From positions 216,291 through 280,290 of the forward strand of contig CAKTOO010000001.1 of the NCBI GenBank assembly GCA_934590165.1: a stretch of DNA of 64,000 nt. The letters are read 5' to 3'. Within the stretch, counting starts at the first letter, position 1. The number at the start of each line of letters is the position of its first letter. Source of the DNA: an uncultured Dysosmobacter sp. (GTDB lineage Bacteria > Bacillota > Clostridia > Oscillospirales > Oscillospiraceae). Made by a program: the position numbers and the translations under genes. Below, piece after piece: positions 51,116 to 60,208 of this stretch. Below the pieces are notes generated by a model. That model had not been told where the DNA came from. It ran no database searches and saw only the letters and a list, made by a program, of their open reading frames with translations.

Positions 51116-52543
51116 TCAGTTGAGATAGCGCAGACGCCTGAGAAACTCCCGGTTCTCTGTTTTTTCACAGATGGCATCGATTCCGGAAGAGATCACCCAT
51201 ATGGCCATTCCTCTTGCCGCGCAGGTCACCAGCATGTCAATGATCATTTCGTGGTGCGCGGTCTCCTGGCCGGCGAAGGGGAAAAAGCAGATCAGCAGCT
51301 TCGGGTTCACTAGATACCATTTATAGTAGGAAAACCGCAGGCGCTGGGGCAGCGGCCATGTCCGCAGGGGCTTTTGCAGCTCCTCTCTGGGAAACCACCG
51401 GGACGCCTCATCCAGAATGTTTTCCGTCAGCCGCCTGGTATCCACCCATTTTCCTGCTTTTGGCAGCAGGCAGGCACTCAGATTGTCCAGCGCGGTCAAG
51501 TTGTCAAACAAGACGCCGTTGGGACGGTCCGGCCGTTCGATCTGAATGCCGATGTCCGTGCCGATCAATTTGGCCAGCTCCCCATGGGCATATTCAGTCC
51601 CGTTCAGGCAGAACGTACCGCCCAGCCAGCGCTGTCCGCCCAGAAAACAGTTCCTCAGCCGCACCGCCGTGCTGTAATTTTCATCCCGCAAGAAGGCGAT
51701 CTCACCGCCGCAGATCTGAAAATTCAGAGGAGGCATCTCGGGAAACGCCAAGTCGGACACCCGCAGGATGACTTTCGTCCCGTCGTACTGCCCGGTCTGC
51801 TTGACCCCGCTGCTGCGGCATTTCCAGCCAAGAAGCTCATACAGTTTTTCTCCGTACTCGTCCGGATACAGACGGTAATAGGTCTTTCGGTTTTTGATGA
51901 CGTCGATCCGGTCAGAGAAGCGGTACATGAATGCTTCGTCCAAATCAAAAAGGATGACGGCCGCTCCGTGCTCCAGCAGCAGCCGGACGCACTGCATGAG
52001 CTTTTCCAAATCCTTTTGGCGCAAGACCTCCGTGAGTCGGTCCAGGACCAGAAGTTCACTGTTCCAGAGCCAGGCCCGGAAGACACACAGCCGGTAATAA
52101 TCCAGCAGGGAAACGTCCGCCAAGCTCAGCTCCATGGGAAGGAACAGGCCCATCTGCCGCATCGTATCTGCGGCTTCCGAACTGCTCAGCCGCAGCTCCG
52201 CCTGCTTCCGCTGGCTCCGGTTTAAGGATTTCCCCAGTGCCACCAGAAAATCCCATACGGTCAATTCTCTGGATTCAAACCGGTACTTGTCCACGATCAT
52301 GCTGTTTTGCAGGATCCATCGCTCCAACGCCTGCCCGCCCACCCGGCGGCCGCAGGAAAAGGCTTTGCCGTGCTTCATGTGGGAGCCGCCCTTGAAAATG
52401 TCCAGATACGCCGTACCGGAGGCCAGGTGATCGTCCACGTAGATGCCGATACATTCCCCTCTGGAAATGGAGAGCTCAAAGTGATATTCCCAATCCTCCC
52501 GCTGAAAGCAGCCGTGCTCCACACGGATCAATTCTTCTTTCAT
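51116..52543 (-). CDS. RbsA-like double ABC ATPase without nucleotide-binding motifs (pseudo-ATPase)
   Basis: 475 residues with the layout of a sugar ABC ATPase, two cassettes (about 1-225 and 250-475), but each key motif is lost. In the first half the Walker A position reads YVDDHLASGT (no GKS/T), Walker B reads ELLVLDRLT (catalytic Glu replaced by Arg169), and the signature reads MELSLADVS. In the second half Walker A reads LRDENYSTAV and the signature WPLPQRLRF. It starts 6 bases after the kinase stop. I infer a regulatory scaffold derived from RbsA that may link transporter state to the kinase. I know of no characterised homologue. Confidence 0.72.
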   Translation of the reverse strand: MKEELIRVEHGCFQREDWEYHFELSISRGECIGIYVDDHLASGTAYLDIFKGGSHMKHGKAFSCGRRVGGQALERWILQNSMIVDKYRFESRELTVWDFLVALGKSLNRSQRKQAELRLSSSEAADTMRQMGLFLPMELSLADVSLLDYYRLCVFRAWLWNSELLVLDRLTEVLRQKDLEKLMQCVRLLLEHGAAVILFDLDEAFMYRFSDRIDVIKNRKTYYRLYPDEYGEKLYELLGWKCRSSGVKQTGQYDGTKVILRVSDLAFPEMPPLNFQICGGEIAFLRDENYSTAVRLRNCFLGGQRWLGGTFCLNGTEYAHGELAKLIGTDIGIQIERPDRPNGVLFDNLTALDNLSACLLPKAGKWVDTRRLTENILDEASRWFPREELQKPLRTWPLPQRLRFSYYKWYLVNPKLLICFFPFAGQETAHHEMIIDMLVTCAARGMAIWVISSGIDAICEKTENREFLRRLRYLN

Positions 52544-52549
52544 GGGCGG

Positions 52550-53368
52550 TTATTCCCCCTGAAAAAGCAGCGGCAGCGTCACACAGCATTCCGTGCCGAT
52601 CCCCACCGCACTGAAAATGTGAAGGCCGTAATCCTCGCCAAACATCAGCCGGATGCGGCTGTTGACGTTGCGCAGGGCGATCCCCCCCTTTTGCTGGCCG
52701 ATCGCCGCTTCGGAGCCCTCCGCGAATTGCCGGTTCAGCTGCTCCACCCGTTCCTCCGGAATGCCGATGCCGTCATCCCGGACCCGCAGAAACAATGTCC
52801 GGTCGCTGTTTTCCACCACGATACGGACGGTGCCGGGGCCCAGCTTGCCCTCCAGGCCGTGGGAGACCGCGTTTTCCACCAAAGGCTGCAAAATGAGCTT
52901 CGGCATCCGTGCTTCCAGCAGTTTCTCATTTTCCAGCTCCAGCTCCATGGAGATCTTGTCTCCAAAACGGCACCGCTGGATGGTGAAATAGTTCTCCGCA
53001 TTATCCAATTCATCCGAGAACGTCACATATTCCTTCACATTGGAAATGGTATAGCGAAAAAACGTGGCCAGCGCTTCCGTGGTCTCGGCGATATCTTCGC
53101 AGTCCGCCAGCAGCGCGTCGGTGCGGATGGCCTCCAGCGCGTTATAGAGAAAGTGGGGGTTGATCTGGTTTTGCAGAGCCAGATATTCCGCCTGCTTCTG
53201 CCGCAGCTTGGTGATCTCCTCGCCGTGCAGGCGTTCTTCCATGTCGGAGAAAAAGAACTTCAGCAGAGGATCGTTGCCCCAGTCCGTTTGCAAAACGGCA
53301 TCCAGATCCCGGTCGCTTTGATAACGCTGCAGCGCTTTTCTCAATTTCCATCCGGCCCGCAGCCACAT
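52550..53368 (-). CDS. Sensor-less YesM/LytS-type histidine kinase
   Basis: 272-residue kinase. The His_kinase box QNQINPHFLYNALEAIR puts the phosphorylated His at 72, and the ATPase domain has LILQPLVENAVSHGLE (N box) and RDDGIGIPEE (G1), then GGIALRNVNSRI. Usual YesM kinases are about 580 residues with two membrane helices, an external sensor and HAMP; here only a 60-residue N-terminal helix precedes the H box and there is no membrane segment. So the signal must come from a partner protein. ATG 53368, 8 bases after the regulator stop. Confidence 0.9.
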   Translation of the reverse strand: MWLRAGWKLRKALQRYQSDRDLDAVLQTDWGNDPLLKFFFSDMEERLHGEEITKLRQKQAEYLALQNQINPHFLYNALEAIRTDALLADCEDIAETTEALATFFRYTISNVKEYVTFSDELDNAENYFTIQRCRFGDKISMELELENEKLLEARMPKLILQPLVENAVSHGLEGKLGPGTVRIVVENSDRTLFLRVRDDGIGIPEERVEQLNRQFAEGSEAAIGQQKGGIALRNVNSRIRLMFGEDYGLHIFSAVGIGTECCVTLPLLFQGE

Positions 53369-53376
53369 ACGATCAC

Positions 53377-54948
53377 CTACTTATACAGTTTCTTATAATC
53401 CGACGGGCTGACGCCAGTAGCCTTTTTAAACAATCTGGAGAAATATTTCAGGTCGCGATAGCCCACCATTTCCGCCACATCCTGGATGGACAGCGTGTCG
53501 CCGCACAACAGCTCCTTGGACTTGCTGATGCGCAGCTCCGTCAGGTAATCCATAAAATTCTGTCCGGTCTCTTTTTTGAATAGGGTGGAAAAATACGTGG
53601 CATTGAAGCCCACGGCGCTGCTGACGTCCTCCAGCCGCAGCGATTCCCGGTAGTGCTGCTGGATATAGCGCTTGGCCTCTGTGATGGGGCGCGCCTCCCG
53701 CAGGGACCGCTCGTCTCCCAGCCGCCGCAGTTCCCGGCCAATATCCTGCCGCAGCAATTGAAACACGCCCTGCGCATCCGCGCAGAGCCAGAATCGTTCC
53801 TCCACGCTTTCCGCGAACCGCTCCTCCGTGGGACCGTTTTGCTGCATCCCGTACAGGCAGGCCTCCAGCGCCTGGAAAAACCAATCCTCCAGCATTTGCC
53901 CGTTCAGATTTTCCTGCGAGAGGACAGAGTGAAAGCTCTCTTCCAGCTCCTGGGCGAATCGTTCCTCGTCCAGGCATTCCGCCGCCACCTGAAACCGCTT
54001 CCGTTGGGCGGCCTCCATCACATACCGCTGGCTGAAGTCCGCCCGCTCGGTCTCCGCGTCCCGCCAGGACTGGGGATGGCACAGGCGGTCCCGGCAAAAC
54101 CACAGGGCCTGGCGCATGGAGAGGACCGTCTCCTCGAAGGCGGTCTGCCGGCTGCCAAGGCAGATGGTGCAGCGGAGATTGCCGAACATATCCCGCTGCT
54201 GTTCGATCTCTTTTTGGATTTTTGTGAAGCACTGTTTCACTGCCACAGTCCGGTACGCACTCATCCGCAGTACGATGGCGACGCCTTCTTTTCGCACGGC
54301 AGCGGCATAGACATCCGTCAGAGCTTGCAGCTCCCGCCGGACGATTTCCAGCGCGTGCCGGAGAATGACTTGATGACCGCCCGGATCTTGGAGGGGGCCC
54401 ACCATATCCACCCGCACCAGCGCCGCGAAGCAAACGCCTCCGGCAGTGTGAAAGCCCTCGTCTGCATATGCCATAAAGGGCTGCTGGTGCTCTGCCGCGT
54501 CCGCAAGGGACTCCATCAGCAGCTCCTGCTGCCGTTCGCCGCTTTTTTTCAGCTGGAATTCCAACGCGGCCTCTTTTCCCAGCTTGTCGCTCAGCCGCAG
54601 CAAAATGCCGGTGAGCTCCTCCTGCTTGAGCGGCTTGAGCAGGTAATCCTCCACACCGTATTTCAGTGCGTTCTGTGCGTATTCAAATTTCCGGTACCCG
54701 CTGATGATGATAAAATGCAGGTCCGGCTGCAGGTCCTTGGCCCGCTGGATCAGCTCGATCCCGCTGCATCCCGGCATCCGGACATCCGTGATCAGCAGAT
54801 GAGGCCGCATTTCCCGCACCAGCTCCAGCGCCCGCAGGCCGTCGTTGGCCGTGCCGACGATCTCATAGCCCAGCTGCTCCCAGTCGATCAGCTTTTGCAG
54901 CAGCAGGAGCACTTTGTTTTCATCATCCGCCAGAACAACCTTCAGCAT
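53377..54948 (-). CDS. Response regulator with AraC-type DNA-binding domain
   Basis: 523-residue YesN-type regulator. The receiver (1-120) has ADDENKVLLLLQKLIDWE, phosphoacceptor Asp in LLITDVRMPGCSG (residue 55 region), the Ser/Thr switch in IIISGYRKFEYAQ and the LLKPL Lys. A long middle region is without known motif. The C-terminal 100 residues are a double HTH AraC domain (LEDVSSAVGFNATYFSTLFK and IQDVAEMVGYRDLKYFSRLF). It is expected to activate the adjacent sugar-transport genes. GGAGG precedes ATG 54948. Confidence 0.92.
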   Translation of the reverse strand: MLKVVLADDENKVLLLLQKLIDWEQLGYEIVGTANDGLRALELVREMRPHLLITDVRMPGCSGIELIQRAKDLQPDLHFIIISGYRKFEYAQNALKYGVEDYLLKPLKQEELTGILLRLSDKLGKEAALEFQLKKSGERQQELLMESLADAAEHQQPFMAYADEGFHTAGGVCFAALVRVDMVGPLQDPGGHQVILRHALEIVRRELQALTDVYAAAVRKEGVAIVLRMSAYRTVAVKQCFTKIQKEIEQQRDMFGNLRCTICLGSRQTAFEETVLSMRQALWFCRDRLCHPQSWRDAETERADFSQRYVMEAAQRKRFQVAAECLDEERFAQELEESFHSVLSQENLNGQMLEDWFFQALEACLYGMQQNGPTEERFAESVEERFWLCADAQGVFQLLRQDIGRELRRLGDERSLREARPITEAKRYIQQHYRESLRLEDVSSAVGFNATYFSTLFKKETGQNFMDYLTELRISKSKELLCGDTLSIQDVAEMVGYRDLKYFSRLFKKATGVSPSDYKKLYK

Positions 54949-54971
54949 GGCGTATTCCTCCGGTTTTTGTA

Positions 54972-55009
54972 CAAGGAAAGGGAAAACGAAACCGTTTTCC
55001 CTTTCCTTG
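54972..55009 (-). other. Perfect 17-bp hairpin in the 5' leader of the two-component genes
   Basis: CAAGGAAAGGGAAAACG, AAAC loop, perfect inverse. No T-run follows on minus. It lies between the internal promoter and the regulator start, so it may stabilise the mRNA or bind a regulator. Confidence 0.7.
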
Positions 55010-55010
55010 C

Positions 55011-55039
55011 ATTATAATCCTTTTCCCTGGGTTTGCCAA
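55011..55039 (-). promoter_or_regulatory. Internal promoter of the response regulator unit
   Basis: On minus TTGGCA (55039-55034), 17-base spacer, consensus TATAAT (55016-55011), just after the binding-protein gene. Confidence 0.75.
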
Positions 55040-55060
55040 GAGGCGTTTCGCGGAAATGGC

Positions 55061-56032
55061 TTATTCGTAGTCCGCGACGTTGGAAGCGTCGATCCAAACG
55101 CTGTCGGTGACGAGGACGTTGCTCTCCAGAGAGCCGCCGTCCAGCAGAGTGACCGCGGCTTCCAGGCCGTTGGCAGCCATGGCGCCGCCATCCTGGGCAA
55201 CGGTGCCGACGATACGGCCGTCCTTGATGGCCTCATAGCCGTCGGGGGTGCCGTCCAGGCCGGTGATGACGATGCCGCTGTTGGCACCGGCGGCATTGCC
55301 GGCGCCGACGGCCATGCCGTCGTTCTCGCAGACGATGGCGTCCAGGTCATAAGCGGACAGCCAGCTCTCCACGGTAGCCTGGGCCTTGGCAGTATCCCAC
55401 TGGCAGTCAGCGGGGGAAACCACCTGGACCATGTCGGGGTAGTTGGCCAGGATGTTCTCATAGCCCTCCAGACGGTCCAGAGCGTCAGAAGAAGCGGCGG
55501 GGCCGGTCAGGATGGCCACATTGCCCTTGCCGCCCAGCAGGTCGGCAACGTGCTGCATCTCATTCTCGCCGGCCTTGACGTTGTTGCCGCAGGAAACAGC
55601 GGAGATACCGGCATTCTCCCAATCGGTGCAGGAGGAGACGATGTTGATGACGACCACACCAGCGTCCGAAGCGGCCTTGGCGGCGTCGCGCAGGCCATCG
55701 GGATCGACGGGCTCGAACAGGATGGCGTCGAAGCCCTCGGACACGCACTGCTCGATCTGGGTGATCTGGGTAGCGGCATCCTGGTCGGCGCTCAGGATGG
55801 TCAGCTCAACGCCCAGCTCCGCGGCCTTGGCCTCGGCGGCCTCGGTGACGGCGATCTGGAACGCGTTGGTCTGGTGCTGCTGGATCAGAGCGATCTTGTA
55901 GGCAGCGCCTTCGGCTTCGCCGCTCTCAGCGGGAGCGGCAGGGGCGGGGGTCTCCTTGTTGCCGCAGCCTGCCAGAACAGACAGCGCCATAGCGGCGGTC
56001 AGGAGCATTGCCAGAAACTTTTTCTTGTTCAT
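55061..56032 (-). CDS. Sugar ABC transporter substrate-binding lipoprotein (RbsB-like)
   Basis: 323-residue periplasmic-binding-protein type I. Lipoprotein signal ending ALSVLAGC (Cys23), then a Pro/Ala/Glu linker. The folded core begins YKIALIQQHQTNAFQIAVTE and includes FEPVDPDGLRDAAKAA, GNVAILTGPAASS and AIVCENDGMAVGA, as in ribose/galactose-type binders. Ligand unknown; inositol- or pentose-like cargo is plausible for the family. Third gene of the ABC operon, 70 bases after the permease. Confidence 0.92.
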   Translation of the reverse strand: MNKKKFLAMLLTAAMALSVLAGCGNKETPAPAAPAESGEAEGAAYKIALIQQHQTNAFQIAVTEAAEAKAAELGVELTILSADQDAATQITQIEQCVSEGFDAILFEPVDPDGLRDAAKAASDAGVVVINIVSSCTDWENAGISAVSCGNNVKAGENEMQHVADLLGGKGNVAILTGPAASSDALDRLEGYENILANYPDMVQVVSPADCQWDTAKAQATVESWLSAYDLDAIVCENDGMAVGAGNAAGANSGIVITGLDGTPDGYEAIKDGRIVGTVAQDGGAMAANGLEAAVTLLDGGSLESNVLVTDSVWIDASNVADYE

Positions 56033-56102
56033 GATCTATCCTCCAAAATGTAATTTATGTAAGAGTGGAACCGCGGCGCGGCATCCGGCTCTTGACACCA
56101 AA

Positions 56103-57050
56103 TCAGTTCTTTTTGCTCTTTCCCTTAATGTCGATCAGCACCGCCAGGACGATGATGACACCCTTGACGATCCTCTGCCAGTGGGAGGACACGCCCATGA
56201 TGTCCAGACCGTTGGCAATGACCGTGATGAGCAGGCAGCCGACCACAACGCCCCAAGGCTTACCCACACCGCCGGACATGGAGACGCCGCCCACCACACA
56301 GGCGGTGATGGCGTCCATCTCATAGCTTTCGGCCGCGGTGGGCTGTCCGATGGTCACGCGGGAAGTCATCAAAAATCCGCTCAGGCCAGCCAGCAGACCG
56401 GCAATGGCAAAGGTGGAAATGCGGATCTTGGTGGTGTTGATGCCGGATACCCGCGCTGCCAGCAGGTTGCCGCCGCAGGCATAGACCCGGCGTCCGTAAA
56501 CGGTTTTCGAGAGGACAAACGAGCAGATTGCAATAATGATCACCAGGAAGACCGCCAGCATCGGAATGCCGCAAAATGAGGAAGCAGCGACAGCCTTGTA
56601 CTCCGCGCTGATGCCGATGACCGGTTTTCCCTTTGAGACCACCAGCGCCAGGCCACGGACGGCAGTCATGGTGCCCAGCGTCATGATAAAGGGCGGCAGA
56701 TTGCCCACGGCAACACCGACACCGTTCACCACGCCCACAGCCAGACCGGCCAGCATGGCAACGATCAAAGGCACGATGAGCGGATAGTCGCCCTGGCCCA
56801 GCATGGCGGCCAGAATGCCGGTAAACGCCACGGTGGAGCCGACGGACATATCAAATCCGCCGGCGACGATGACGAACATCATGCCAAATGCCAGAATGCC
56901 GTTGATAGACGCCTGCTTCAGAATATTGACCAGGTTGCCGGGCGTAATGAAGCTGGGCTTCAAACAGGTCAAAACAATGACCAGTGCGATAAAGATCACG
57001 AAGATGAAATACTCGCTGATGAGTGTATTGATACGTTTTGTCTCTTTCAT
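56103..57050 (-). CDS. Sugar ABC transporter permease (RbsC-like)
   Basis: 315-residue membrane subunit with eight to ten helices (BPD_transp_2 family). NILKQASINGILAFGMMFVIVAGGFDMSVGS near residue 42 and VYACGGNLLAARVSGINTTK, the ATPase-docking loop, are hallmark RbsC segments. It starts 14 bases after the ATPase stop. It forms a homodimer in this family, so a single gene is enough. Confidence 0.94.
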   Translation of the reverse strand: MKETKRINTLISEYFIFVIFIALVIVLTCLKPSFITPGNLVNILKQASINGILAFGMMFVIVAGGFDMSVGSTVAFTGILAAMLGQGDYPLIVPLIVAMLAGLAVGVVNGVGVAVGNLPPFIMTLGTMTAVRGLALVVSKGKPVIGISAEYKAVAASSFCGIPMLAVFLVIIIAICSFVLSKTVYGRRVYACGGNLLAARVSGINTTKIRISTFAIAGLLAGLSGFLMTSRVTIGQPTAAESYEMDAITACVVGGVSMSGGVGKPWGVVVGCLLITVIANGLDIMGVSSHWQRIVKGVIIVLAVLIDIKGKSKKN

Positions 57051-57064
57051 GCTTACCCCTTCCT

Positions 57065-58558
57065 TTATACCGTGATGGCGGAGGCCAATGTCATAATGCG
57101 CTCCTGGGAGAATTCTTCGCGCTTGACCTCGCCGGAATAATTACCCTCGCACATGACAGCGATCCGGTCGCAAATTCCCATGAGCTCCGGGATCTCCGAC
57201 GAGATCATAATGACCGCCTTGCCCTGCTGCACCAGTTTTCCCAACAGCAGATAGATATCCCGCTTGGCGCCCACATCGATTCCCCGCGTGGGTTCATCCA
57301 AAATAATGATATCCGGCTCGTTCAGCAGCCATTTGGCAATGACGATCTTCTGCTGATTGCCGCCGGACAGATTGCCGACGATCTGGTTGACGGAAGGGGT
57401 TTTGATGTTCAGTTTTTCGATGTACTCCTGAGAGGCCTTGTAGGCCTTGTTTTTATTATACAGGCCGTTCGTCAGCAGCTTTTTGATGGCCACCATGGCG
57501 ATATTGTCGTTGACCGTTCCGCTCAGATTCAGGCCGGTGACCTTTCGGTCTTCGGTAATGAGCGCCACGCCCTCCTTGATGATATCCTGGGGCGAGGACA
57601 CCTTCACCTTTTTGCCCTTCACAAAGATCTCGCCGCTGGAGAGCGGATGAATTCCGAAAATGCCCTCCACCAGTTCGCTGCGGCCGGCACCGACCAGACC
57701 GCCGATTCCCAAGATCTCACCTCTGCGGACGGCCAGGCTGACGCCCTTTACCGTGTTGTCCGCGCGGACGATGTTCTTCGCCTCAAAGATCACCTCGCCG
57801 ATGTCTGCCTCCAGCTTCGGATACACATCCGAGATCTCCCGGCCCACCATCATCTTGATCAGCTGGGCCTCGCTCAGATTTGCCGTGTCATCGGTGCCGA
57901 TGTACCGTCCGTCGCGGTAAACGCTGACCCGGTCGCAGATGGAGAAGATCTCCGCCATACGGTGGGAAATATAAATGATGGCAACGCCTTTTTTGGTGAG
58001 CCTGTGGATATGCTCAAACAGCAATTCCACTTCACGTTCGGTGATGGCGGCGGTAGGCTCGTCCATGATAATGACCTTCGCATTGATGGAGATCGCCTTG
58101 ATGATCTCGATGAGCTGGCACTGCGCCACCGTGAGGTTTCGCAGCGTTTCCCTGGGCGATACGTGCAACCCGCACTCCTCAATCAGCTTCTGCGCTTCTT
58201 CGATCTCGGCCTTCTTGTCCACCAGACCGTTTTTGCGCAGCTCCCGGCCCACGAAAATGTTCTCATACACGGTCATGTCCAGGATCGGATTCAACTCCTG
58301 GTGGATCATGGCCACGCCCATGTCCATGGCCTCTTTGGGATTGGAGGCGTTATAAGGCTTTCCGTCAAAGAGGATCTCTCCGCCGGGGTCTTTTGTATAA
58401 ATGCCCATCAGGATCTTCATCAGAGTGGACTTTCCGGCGCCGTTTTCTCCCATCAATGCATGGACCTCTCCGGGTCTTACCTGCAGCTGCACATGGTCAA
58501 GCGCGACGACGCCCGGAAACGTTTTGCTGATATCTTTCATTTCCAGCACATATTCCAC
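57065..58558 (-). CDS. Sugar ABC transporter ATP-binding protein (RbsA-like), active form
   Basis: Double-cassette ATPase of 497 residues. First half: GENGAGKSTLMKIL, NLTVAQCQLIEIIKA and IIMDEPTAAITERE, with ISHRMAEIF. Second half: GLVGAGRSELVEGIFG, NLSGGNQQKIVIAKWL and IIILDEPTRGIDVG. All motifs for a working RbsA-type pump are present, in contrast to its paralogue at 51116. I prefer GTG 58558 (GGGGGAG 5 bases upstream) over ATG 58579. First gene of the operon. Confidence 0.93.
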   Translation of the reverse strand: MEYVLEMKDISKTFPGVVALDHVQLQVRPGEVHALMGENGAGKSTLMKILMGIYTKDPGGEILFDGKPYNASNPKEAMDMGVAMIHQELNPILDMTVYENIFVGRELRKNGLVDKKAEIEEAQKLIEECGLHVSPRETLRNLTVAQCQLIEIIKAISINAKVIIMDEPTAAITEREVELLFEHIHRLTKKGVAIIYISHRMAEIFSICDRVSVYRDGRYIGTDDTANLSEAQLIKMMVGREISDVYPKLEADIGEVIFEAKNIVRADNTVKGVSLAVRRGEILGIGGLVGAGRSELVEGIFGIHPLSSGEIFVKGKKVKVSSPQDIIKEGVALITEDRKVTGLNLSGTVNDNIAMVAIKKLLTNGLYNKNKAYKASQEYIEKLNIKTPSVNQIVGNLSGGNQQKIVIAKWLLNEPDIIILDEPTRGIDVGAKRDIYLLLGKLVQQGKAVIMISSEIPELMGICDRIAVMCEGNYSGEVKREEFSQERIMTLASAITV

Positions 58559-58695
58559 ACGATCTCCCCCTTCGTACAATGATTTTATTACATTTTACCG
58601 AATTTTCCGCAAGACGGAAACTTTCGTTTTTCACATGACGGGGGATAATTTTTGGGAATTTGCCGTCTTGGCCCTTTTTGCTGGAGCTTCGCGGT

Positions 58696-59526
58696 ATGGC
58701 AGTAGAGGAAATATACGATGACCTTCAAAACCATATCGAATCTGTGCGTTCCATCCCTTCGGACCGCAGAAGTGCGCTTGCAAAGCAGGTACAGGGGCTG
58801 TATGATGTATGCGCAATGGCAGGTGTTTTTTGTAGTCATAGCAGCGATTGTATTGGAATTCTGAACCTGTCCGGCTTTTATCTTCCAAGCTCCTCCTTCA
58901 GCGATGACCGCGCCATACAGAATGCGATTTATTATAAAATCAAGAATTGTCCGGATTTCTTTGTCAGCGAGTGCATTGATCTCATTCGCCAAGCAGCAGA
59001 TTAGAGCATTTCCTTTGCGGCGGGAAGCGATGCGAGAAAGAGCGCTTTCCTGAAGGATGTCTCTCAAGGGAAAGACAGGGAATTCCTGCAGGATGTGCTG
59101 AACGCAAATTACAGCAGTAGTGAAACAGCCGACCTGCGGGGGAACTGCGGCTATTCCATCGGCAGCAGAGAATATCGAAGCTACATGGAGCGGAAGGTAT
59201 TTGCGCAGGATTTGCCCGCTATGAGCAGCGATGCTTATGACGGAGCATTGCGAGATGCATTGGCAAATATTGCGCAGCAATTGCAGCGGGATTTGGCGCG
59301 AAACGAGCGGGAGAACAACTATATTACAGATGAGACTGCACGCACTTTACATGAAGCGGCCAGCGAGCTGGGGCGCTGTGGCGTTAGCGAAGGCTTTGCG
59401 GATAGCGCGATCGGCCGGCTTGCGTGGTTTGTCGGCGGTGATTCGAACAAAATTCGGCAGCTTCAGCAGAAACTGAACGAACTGGGCATCGGCGAGAGGT
59501 TAAAAGAAGATAGTGGGCTGTTGTAG
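58696..59526 (+). pseudogene. Unknown gene interrupted by an in-frame TAG
   Basis: ATG 58696 opens MAVEEIYDDLQNHIESVRSI and stays open to a TAG at 59002-59004. The same frame continues directly (SISFAAGSDARKSAFLKD ...) to a stop at 59524-59526, so both halves look like one 276-codon gene with a single nonsense codon. The second part is helical and charged (YMERKVFAQDLPAM, ALANIAQQLQRDLARNEREN). I do not recognise the family. Lower GC than the transporter genes, and next to an integration site, so probably foreign and decayed. Readthrough or a sequence error are alternatives. Confidence 0.55.
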
Positions 59527-59718
59527 TGAAGTTGTCATAAATGTTTGATGCCCCTCTTTTAGTGACAGCAATCCTGGACGATTAAGTCAATCATATACTG
59601 ATAAAAGAGAAAAAACAAGATTGGAAGGAGACCCTTATAGATACCTCCAAATCGCGTACAAAAAATAGTTGTTAGAAAAGTGTTAGAAAACAACATTTTC
59701 CCCTTGAAACAACAAAAA
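59527..59718. other. Short intergenic region before the att site
   Basis: AT-rich. I see no gene, only an isolated GGAAGGAGA at 59622 not followed by a start codon in a useful frame. Confidence 0.4.
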
Positions 59719-59755
59719 GAGAAACCCCTGAAACCATTGCGGTTTCAGGGGTTTC
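59719..59755 (-). terminator. Terminator of the tRNA-Met locus
   Basis: AGAAACCCCTGAAACC, short loop, GGTTTCAGGGGTTTCT: perfect 16-bp stem. On minus it directly follows the CCA end of the tRNA fragment and ends in CTTTTTG. Confidence 0.9.
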
Positions 59756-59800
59756 TGGTTGCGGAGACAGGACTTGAACCTGCGACCTCCGGGTTATGAG
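59756..59800 (-). other. tRNA-Met (CAT) 3' fragment, attachment site of an integrated element
   Basis: Read on minus, CTCATAACCCGGAGGTCGCA then GGTTCAAGTCCTGTCTCCGC and AACCA is the anticodon-to-CCA half of elongator tRNA-Met, with CAT anticodon and intact T-loop. The 5' half is missing: sequence diverges right before the anticodon arm. The fragment keeps the native terminator. This is the pattern left when a tyrosine-integrase element enters a tRNA 3' end; the restored tRNA should lie at the other end of the element, beyond 64000. Confidence 0.85.
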
Positions 59801-59810
59801 GCAGTATCAC

Positions 59811-59850
59811 GCACAAATCGGAGTCATTTCGGCTCCGATTTGTGCTTTTT
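59811..59850 (+). terminator. Terminator just inside the element
   Basis: GCACAAATCGGAG ... CTCCGATTTGTGC followed by TTTTT. Confidence 0.8.
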
Positions 59851-60006
59851 ACCACCGTTCGCTTGGCGGATTTTCCATTGTTTCCGTCCAGACCTGCCCG
59901 CTTTTTTCGGATTCTGGGTCAAAACTGGGTCAAGTGTGGAGGGCAATCATGCAAACTGCATGAGAACAGGAGAAAAAAGACCCCTCATCTCTTTTCTGTT
60001 CTTGAA

Positions 60007-60150
60007 TTATTTTTTTCTAAGCTCTTTAATAGTCATGACTATGATATATATCAGATAAGCGACGAAAATAATCGCAGTAGGGAGTATTACTGTAGCAACA
60101 ATAAAATTACCAAATATATCAGTTAAAGCTTTATAAATAATATCTCCCAT
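60007..60150 (-). CDS. 47-residue single-pass membrane protein
   Basis: ATG 60150 with an excellent ribosome site (GGAGGGATAATTACT). Opens MGDIIYKALTDIFGNF, then a hydrophobic helix (about residues 17-40, FIVATVILPTAIIFVAYLIY) and a basic tail KELRKK. This fits a small inner-membrane peptide, of a kind common on mobile elements, but I know no homologue. AT-rich, unlike the chromosomal genes to its left. Possibly cotranscribed with the gene ending at 60209 on the same strand. Confidence 0.6.
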   Translation of the reverse strand: MGDIIYKALTDIFGNFIVATVILPTAIIFVAYLIYIIVMTIKELRKK

Positions 60151-60208
60151 AGTAATTATCCCTCCAATAAATCACTATTGTTTTGCGAAATGATTGTCTG
60201 AAACGTTG

